Notes under the pieces: generated by a model
What the model saw: only the letters and a program-made list of their open reading frames with translations
The model's database searches: none
Told to the model about the DNA's origin: nothing
Source of the DNA: a bacterium
GTDB taxonomy: Bacteria; JAMCPX01
Assembly (NCBI GenBank): GCA_021787655.1
Contig: JAJYLM010000059.1
Coordinates: forward strand, 1 to 9,309
Reading direction: 5' to 3'
Length of the DNA: 9,309 nt
In this document: piece after piece, positions 5,144 to 9,309 of the stretch
Layout: every line of letters begins with the position of its first letter
How positions within the stretch are numbered: position 1 is the stretch's first letter
Program-made: the position numbers and the translations under genes

Positions 5144-5858
5144 ACCACAGGCTGCTGAGATTCATGGTTCCGAGCATACCCATGCTCATGGTCGGCAGAG
5201 AGGAGTAACCGATCTCCATGTTGAAATTGAAGAACGGCCGTATTCCGGGGACCGTCTTCCGCGCGTGGATGTCCACACCCATCACCGGTGCGATGCCATC
5301 TGCCTCGGACGCCACAGATATTGCCTCGTACGGATCGTGCAGCCTGACGTTGACAGCTTCGTGCACCCACCGCAGGGAAACGTAGGGGAACAGTACCTTG
5401 AGATTGGGAAACATGTAGCGCACGCCGGCTCCCTGCTGGACGTAGATGTGCCGTTCTGTGCTGACCACGTCACCGGTCGTGTACGATACAAACGATCTCC
5501 CGTTGTCGTCGTTATTGCTCCGGACAAAGAATTCGACGCCTATCATCCCCTTGTAGACGTCCTGTTCTGCAAGGACACTGGCTGAAGTCAATTCCGGCGG
5601 AAAGAGGCCACCGCCGGTGTCAGGCGTCAGTGAGGCAGCGTCAAATGATACCATGGCCTGAAACGAATACTGCTTCGGCAGTGTTGTGATGTCCTTCAGT
5701 CCGGGTTCAGCAGGCAGCGATGTCTTCATGGCAGGTTCCCCGTTGATGCGTCCGGGAAACAGTGCAATCTCTTCGGCTGCTGCGGAGACCGGCCAGGCGG
5801 TAACGGCCGCAATCGTGAGGAATACAAGGGAGAGGATGGCTGTGCTCTGCTTCATCAT
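5112..5858 (-). CDS. Probable outer-membrane beta-barrel protein, 248 aa
   Basis: Exported protein of unrecognised family. Residues 1-27 form a signal peptide: a basic start, a hydrophobic core (ILSLVFLTIAAVTA), and a likely signal-peptidase cleavage near VSAAA (24-28). The mature part has alternating hydrophobic and aromatic strands with Gly, as in GAGVRYMFPNLKVLFPYVSL (about 144-163) and RPFFNFNMEIGYSSL (about 207-221). This suggests an outer-membrane barrel of about eight strands. The last residues are LWFDIGIGLLLQ, so the usual C-terminal aromatic is not terminal. There are no cysteines. Two ATGs are adjacent at the start. The ribosome-binding site AGGTGA, which contains the stop codon of the upstream gene, is 1 nt from the first and 4 nt from the second, so the real start is probably the second (5855). 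It is the last gene of the exbBD-lipoprotein cluster. Its cargo or ligand is unknown. Confidence 0.65.
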   Translation of the reverse strand: MMKQSTAILSLVFLTIAAVTAWPVSAAAEEIALFPGRINGEPAMKTSLPAEPGLKDITTLPKQYSFQAMVSFDAASLTPDTGGGLFPPELTSASVLAEQDVYKGMIGVEFFVRSNNDDNGRSFVSYTTGDVVSTERHIYVQQGAGVRYMFPNLKVLFPYVSLRWVHEAVNVRLHDPYEAISVASEADGIAPVMGVDIHARKTVPGIRPFFNFNMEIGYSSLPTMSMGMLGTMNLSSLWFDIGIGLLLQ

Positions 5859-5859
5859 G

Positions 5860-6996
5860 TCACCTGTTCAGGATACCCTGGGCACCGATGAAATCGACAT
5901 TACGGACACTGAAGTCGGACGTGCTGACAATGCTGACTCCTCCCATCGGGGTCCCTTCCGTGACAACGACGTACTGGTCGTTGTCGACGAAGACGGTTGC
6001 CATGGGGCCCCTGGTCAGCGGGATGTCTGTTTCCTGGAAACCGCTGTTCGAAAGGCCTGCTATGGAATAAAAGGTCAGGTCATCGGAACCGTTGTTCGCT
6101 ATAGCAAGCCCGGTGTTGGTACTGTTGATGGAAAAGGCCATGGAAAGGTCGCCCGCGTTGAGGACCCAGTTGTCCCACGGAGGTACGGTATTCTGGATGA
6201 AGACGAATCCTGGGTTCATGCTCAGCGCTGCAAGATAGCGGCTGTTGCGGAAGAATTGAACGGACGCCGGTGTGAACGATTCGGGCAGTGTCTGCAGGGT
6301 GGTACCGGTCAGGGAGTCCAGAATGATGCCTTCCGGCTGCGCACATCCGACGGCGATGACCGTGGCATCGCCGGACAGTGCAATGCTCGCTGCTTTCGAG
6401 CACGGGAGCGGCGTGATGTCGTGAACCGGTACACCCGGACTGATCCGCTCCAGCTCCGTGGGATTGTTGTCCAGGACCCAGATACTGCTGCTGTCCGGCG
6501 AAATGACAAACCCTGCCGGTATTGATTGCGTTCTGACCAGGGCAACAGCGTCGGTTGACGTGCTGATGAACGCAACGCTGTTATCGCTGTTCCTCACCAC
6601 GGCGGAGCGTCCATCCGGGGTTACAGCTACGGATTGGGGGCCCGGGCCTGCCTGAATATCGGTGGCGTTCAGGGAAGGGAGCGAAAGCCTGCTGACGAAG
6701 TCTGATTTTGCGTTCGCAACGAACGCTGTACTGCCGTCCGGGGTCACGTCTATTGAGACCGGGTCCTTGCCGACCGTGACCGCGTTCACCGCCAGGGTCA
6801 CAACGTCGATCATCGCAACTGTATTCATGGTCGACGCCACAACGAGGATCTTCGTGTTCATGGCATTGTTCAGGGTGCTGCGCGCCTTGACCACCGATAC
6901 GATGGGGGTCGGTTCCTGAGGAGGAGGCACCGGCGTGCTGCAGCCTGCAGCAGCGATCGCGAAGAGAAAAAGAGCGCCGTTCTTCATACCGCTCAT
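5860..6996 (-). CDS. Beta-propeller (YVTN-like) lipoprotein, 378 aa
   Basis: Exported lipoprotein with a beta-propeller. A short signal sequence ends at the lipobox AAAGC, with the lipidated Cys at 19. A Pro-rich linker (PVPPPQEPTP, about 22-31) follows. The rest shows repeated propeller blades with the YVTN-family signature: DVTPDGSTAFVAN (83-95), AVTPDGRSAVVRN (124-136) and VISPDSSSIWVLD (164-176), with looser repeats to the end. Such propellers usually bind proteins or small ligands. Enzymatic residues are not evident, although the fold also occurs in surface and redox proteins. The ATG overlaps the upstream stop (ATGA, 6993-6996), so translation is coupled. A second ATG (codon 4) would also keep the signal peptide. 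The stop codon forms part of the next gene's ribosome-binding site. It probably acts at the inner or outer membrane face of the periplasm together with its neighbours. Confidence 0.82.
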   Translation of the reverse strand: MSGMKNGALFLFAIAAAGCSTPVPPPQEPTPIVSVVKARSTLNNAMNTKILVVASTMNTVAMIDVVTLAVNAVTVGKDPVSIDVTPDGSTAFVANAKSDFVSRLSLPSLNATDIQAGPGPQSVAVTPDGRSAVVRNSDNSVAFISTSTDAVALVRTQSIPAGFVISPDSSSIWVLDNNPTELERISPGVPVHDITPLPCSKAASIALSGDATVIAVGCAQPEGIILDSLTGTTLQTLPESFTPASVQFFRNSRYLAALSMNPGFVFIQNTVPPWDNWVLNAGDLSMAFSINSTNTGLAIANNGSDDLTFYSIAGLSNSGFQETDIPLTRGPMATVFVDNDQYVVVTEGTPMGGVSIVSTSDFSVRNVDFIGAQGILNR

Positions 6997-8183
6997 TGGG
7001 TCGTAAAGCTGATTGACGCAACGGGTGTCCAGTCAAACAGGATAAACGCCCGGTACGTTGCGCCGCCGGACAGTGGCACCGTTGGTACTGCTGTTATTGC
7101 GGTTATCGTGCCTGCGGCATCCGTCAGGATGTTCGTTGCCAGCGATGCCGGCGGGTATACCGTTGTTGCGTCCTCGTCTTCGAGGATCACGCTCGCAGTG
7201 TGGTCCGTCATCCCGAGGGTTGTATTGGAAAACGACGCCTGGACAGCGGCAGTGACCGGTACTCCTGTCGATCCGTCCGCAGGCGTTACGGACTGGATGC
7301 CGACCGGCAGAGACGCCGGCGAGAACGCAGAACCGGAAAAGCCGGCAAGGTAGGCCTCGAAACTCGCGCCCTGGAAAAACGAGCTCAGTCCCGGCGAATA
7401 GCCGGTGATTGCCATGAAGTTGAGGACCTCGCCGTTGATCGTGTCACCCGCAGCCCGGACAAACCGCAGGGACCCCGGGAGCAGGTACGTTGAGGCCAGG
7501 GAGACCTCGTTTCCCGAGGAATCGAAGAAGGTAATATCGGACGGCGCCGTCTGCAGGGAGACCGTGGTTCCGGAATACAGATACCCGGAGAATACAAGCG
7601 GAGCGGAGATTGTCGAACAGCTGATACTCGATACGGCGAGCATCCACCCGGAAGCGGGGTGGTAGTCGATGATTTCCACTGCATTCGTGATTGAATTGAA
7701 GGGAGAATTCCCGTAGGGTGCGGTACTGCCGATGCACCAGGCTGTCGACGTAAACGATGAATACGGCAGCTCGAACGGGATCGTCACCTGCTCGGAATTG
7801 TACCCCAGTTCGCCTGTCTGACTTGACCACCCGCTCACCTGGAAGGTGTAGGAGGTATTCCCGGCAAGCGGTGTCAGGGGAACAATGAGGACCGGAGGTA
7901 CCTGGATGAATATTCCGTTCGTTGCGTTGGTGTTCAGGATAAAGTAGCTCATTGCCGGTGACGGTACTATGTACGGCCAGGCCGTTGCAGCGTTCTCGAT
8001 CGTGAAGAAGGAATAGGTGCGGATCAGGTTCGATACCGGATCCATCAGGACCAGTCCGGAATTCATGCCGGTCTGGGTGATATTTCCATTGGGCGGAGGG
8101 GAGGTTGACTGCTGGGGTGAGCCCGTACATGAAACAGCCACAGAAAAAGCACATACCAATACACAGTGAATGTACCTGTTCAT
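6993..8183 (-). CDS. Lipoprotein with C-terminal bacterial Ig-like (Big_5-type) domain, about 396 aa
   Basis: Exported lipoprotein. I choose the ATG at 8181-8183 because it gives a compact lipoprotein signal (MNRYIHCVLVCAFSVAVSC) with the lipobox AVSC and lipidated Cys at 19. The frame stays open to an ATG at 8210, which would add nine residues. Neither start has a clear Shine-Dalgarno. A Ser/Pro/Asn/Thr-rich linker follows the Cys. The central 250 residues are rich in Ser, Thr, Gly and aromatic residues, look like beta structure, and are not recognised. The last 100 or so residues contain SVTPADGSTGVPVTAAVQAS and a later LSGGATYRAFI, the pattern of Big_5-type Ig-like domains, often found in surface proteins. 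The stop overlaps the start of the beta-propeller gene (ATGA). The upstream gene is exbD, 97 nt away. A structural or ligand-binding role at the envelope is likely; the specific function is unknown. Confidence 0.75.
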   Translation of the reverse strand: MNRYIHCVLVCAFSVAVSCTGSPQQSTSPPPNGNITQTGMNSGLVLMDPVSNLIRTYSFFTIENAATAWPYIVPSPAMSYFILNTNATNGIFIQVPPVLIVPLTPLAGNTSYTFQVSGWSSQTGELGYNSEQVTIPFELPYSSFTSTAWCIGSTAPYGNSPFNSITNAVEIIDYHPASGWMLAVSSISCSTISAPLVFSGYLYSGTTVSLQTAPSDITFFDSSGNEVSLASTYLLPGSLRFVRAAGDTINGEVLNFMAITGYSPGLSSFFQGASFEAYLAGFSGSAFSPASLPVGIQSVTPADGSTGVPVTAAVQASFSNTTLGMTDHTASVILEDEDATTVYPPASLATNILTDAAGTITAITAVPTVPLSGGATYRAFILFDWTPVASISFTTQ

Positions 8184-8242
8184 GGACTGAGCGTACACCA
8201 ACTGCAGCATGTTTGCAAGACGACTGCTGTGCCCCTGTGAGC

Positions 8243-8264
8243 ACCGCTATCGCCGCACAGCGGT
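8243..8264. repeat. Small hairpin between exbD and the lipoprotein gene
   Basis: ACCGCT (8243-8248) and AGCGGT (8259-8264) form a perfect 6-bp inverted repeat with a 10-nt loop in the longest gap of the cluster. No T-tract follows on the minus strand, so termination is unlikely. It could affect RNA stability or separate expression of exbBD from the downstream genes. It is short enough to be chance. Confidence 0.25.
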
Positions 8265-8280
8265 CTGAAGAGCGGGACTG

Positions 8281-8694
8281 CTATTTCCCGGCGTCCTGTT
8301 CGGTCGTCGCTATGGCGAGTTTGTGCAGGCCGGCTGACCGCGCTGCCTCCATAACCTGTACCACGCGCCCGTGCAGGACATCCTTGTCCGCAGCAATGAT
8401 GACCAGTGTATCCGGTGCTCTTTTTGCGACCTCGGCGAGGGCTGCTTTCAGTCCGCTGAGATCGACCTGTTTCTTGCCGTAGAAGATGGTGCCCTGTGCA
8501 TTGATGTCGATCCGCAGGTCTTCCTTGGGCTTGATGATGACGTCGCCCTTGCCGTGCGGCAGATTGATCTTGATGCCGGGCGAAGAAATGAACGATGTCG
8601 ACAGCATAAAGAAGATGAGCAGGTTCAGAAACACGTCGACCATGTTGATGACGTCGATGTGGAGCTCGTGCTTTTTCTTGATCGTGAAGTCCAT
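8281..8694 (-). CDS. exbD: ExbD/TolR-family proton-channel subunit, 137 aa
   Basis: Inner-membrane partner of ExbB that uses the proton motive force to drive envelope work such as TonB-dependent uptake. Residues 13-35 hold one membrane helix, IDVINMVDVFLNLLIFFMLS. D20 matches the essential proton-carrying Asp of the family (D25 of E. coli ExbD). The region from about 36 is the periplasmic domain: residues 41-60 with the INLPHGKGDVII segment, then the typical LRIDINAQGTIFYGKKQV and VIIAADKDVLHGRVVQVMEA motifs. The length is normal. The start ATG is 6 nt after the exbB stop, with no good Shine-Dalgarno, so reinitiation from exbB translation is likely. TolR is a possible alternative name, since the family cannot be split with certainty here. 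No tonB or tolA/tolB follows. Confidence 0.88.
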   Translation of the reverse strand: MDFTIKKKHELHIDVINMVDVFLNLLIFFMLSTSFISSPGIKINLPHGKGDVIIKPKEDLRIDINAQGTIFYGKKQVDLSGLKAALAEVAKRAPDTLVIIAADKDVLHGRVVQVMEAARSAGLHKLAIATTEQDAGK

Positions 8695-8700
8695 GGCAGG

Positions 8701-9309
8701 TTACAGAGTATCCGTTCCCTTCGGCGGCAGGATGGAGAGGACCCTGCTTGTTGCACCGGAGAGCGCGATCGCCAGCTTGGTGAGTTTACCGTCGATATAT
8801 TTGTACGCGATGTACGAAACGACGGCTGCCCCGAGCCCTGCAGCCGTTGCCGACAGTGCTTCCGATATGCCGTTCGCGAGCAGGACCGGATTTCCGATGC
8901 CTCCTGCAGCGATGACGTTGAATGCCTTGATGATCCCGAACACGGTCCCGAGCAGGCCGAGCAGCGGTGTCGTTGCGGCGACTGCCGACATCCCCTCGGC
9001 GAACCTTCCCAGCCTGAGGATCTCTTCCTTGCCTGCCGATTCGATCAGCTCTTTGAACGTGCCGGGGTCCTTGCCGATATTGTTGATGGCCACGAACATG
9101 ATCCGCGCGATGGAGCTGTTGTCCTGTTTGCACAGCTCAAGGGACTTCTCGAAGTCCCGGTTCCTGATCAGCCCCTCGATGGCGATGATGAAGCCGTCCG
9201 GAACCACCCTCGGCATCCGCAACGACCATAGTTTTTCCAGGAAGATGCCGATCGAAAATATGGAGAATACAATGATCAGATAAACAAATATTCCGCCCTT
9301 TGCGAGTAG
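8701..9309 (-). CDS. exbB: MotA/TolQ/ExbB-family proton channel, partial (N-terminus outside window)
   Basis: Inner-membrane channel subunit that forms the proton-driven motor with ExbD. The frame is open to the end of the window. The 29 codons upstream of the TTG at 9222 encode LLAKGGIFVYLIIVFSIF and then IFLEKLW, the classical first membrane helix of ExbB and the start of its cytoplasmic loop, so that TTG is not the start. About 202 residues are visible, and probably only a few N-terminal ones are missing. In visible numbering, GLLGTVFGI (about 118-126) marks the second membrane helix, and GISEALSATAAGLGAAV (about 147-163) the third, with the conserved Thr and Gly pattern. A cytoplasmic helical segment (about 50-100) lies between. 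exbD follows after 6 nt. The promoter must lie outside the window. Confidence 0.88.
   Translation of the reverse strand, partial: LLAKGGIFVYLIIVFSIFSIGIFLEKLWSLRMPRVVPDGFIIAIEGLIRNRDFEKSLELCKQDNSSIARIMFVAINNIGKDPGTFKELIESAGKEEILRLGRFAEGMSAVAATTPLLGLLGTVFGIIKAFNVIAAGGIGNPVLLANGISEALSATAAGLGAAVVSYIAYKYIDGKLTKLAIALSGATSRVLSILPPKGTDTL

Noticed and set aside
8371..9231. 286-aa and 265-aa plus-strand frames opposite exbB/exbD
   Set aside because: Antisense shadows of two unmistakable ExbB/ExbD genes, without domain signatures or ribosome-binding sites.

Overview
The window looks like chromosomal DNA of a Gram-negative, oxygen-respiring bacterium. It carries an ExbB/ExbD energy-transducing pair, two lipoproteins with lipoboxes, a probable outer-membrane protein and a cytochrome bd-like terminal oxidase pair. 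Two CydA-like subunits without a CydB, one with a c-type heme, resemble non-quinol branches of the bd superfamily known from groups such as Nitrospirota. I suggest that kind of host only tentatively. Most of the window is GC-rich (mid to high 50s percent, judged by eye). Positions 1 to about 1570 are clearly more AT-rich, which suggests a transferred island.

Left part (about 1-1580, minus strand): a four-gene cluster made of two tandem 'small ORF + nucleotidyltransferase' modules. The order of transcription is an 83-aa unknown protein, a 164-aa MNT/AbiEii-like nucleotidyltransferase, a very basic 54-aa protein (552-716), then a 181-aa nucleotidyltransferase. A good sigma-70-type promoter (1549-1577) with inverted repeats precedes the cluster. 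Both nucleotidyltransferase genes end in almost the same 20 bp. The arrangement is toxin-antitoxin-like, but its function is not proven.

Middle part (1704-5088, plus strand): an alpha/beta hydrolase with an intact triad, then a two-gene oxidase unit. Subunit 1 (2563-3882) has the acidic and His residues expected for the high-spin heme site, plus a C-terminal CXXCH cytochrome c domain. Subunit 2 (3895-5088) is also CydA-like and has the His and probable Met expected for a low-spin heme b. By eye, the heme ligands of a single CydA seem to be divided between two paralogues. Neither has a long Q-loop, so electrons may enter through heme c rather than from quinol.

Right part (5112-9309, minus strand): a probable operon of exbB (running off the window edge), exbD, a lipoprotein with a C-terminal Ig-like (Big_5-type) domain, a beta-propeller lipoprotein and a probable outer-membrane beta-barrel. 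Several of its genes abut or overlap, which suggests translational coupling. No tonB is visible. The layout suggests a proton-motive-force-powered envelope system with surface or periplasmic partners of unknown role.

No tRNA, rRNA, CRISPR array, insertion sequence or transposase was seen, and no intergenic stretch exceeds about 190 bp.
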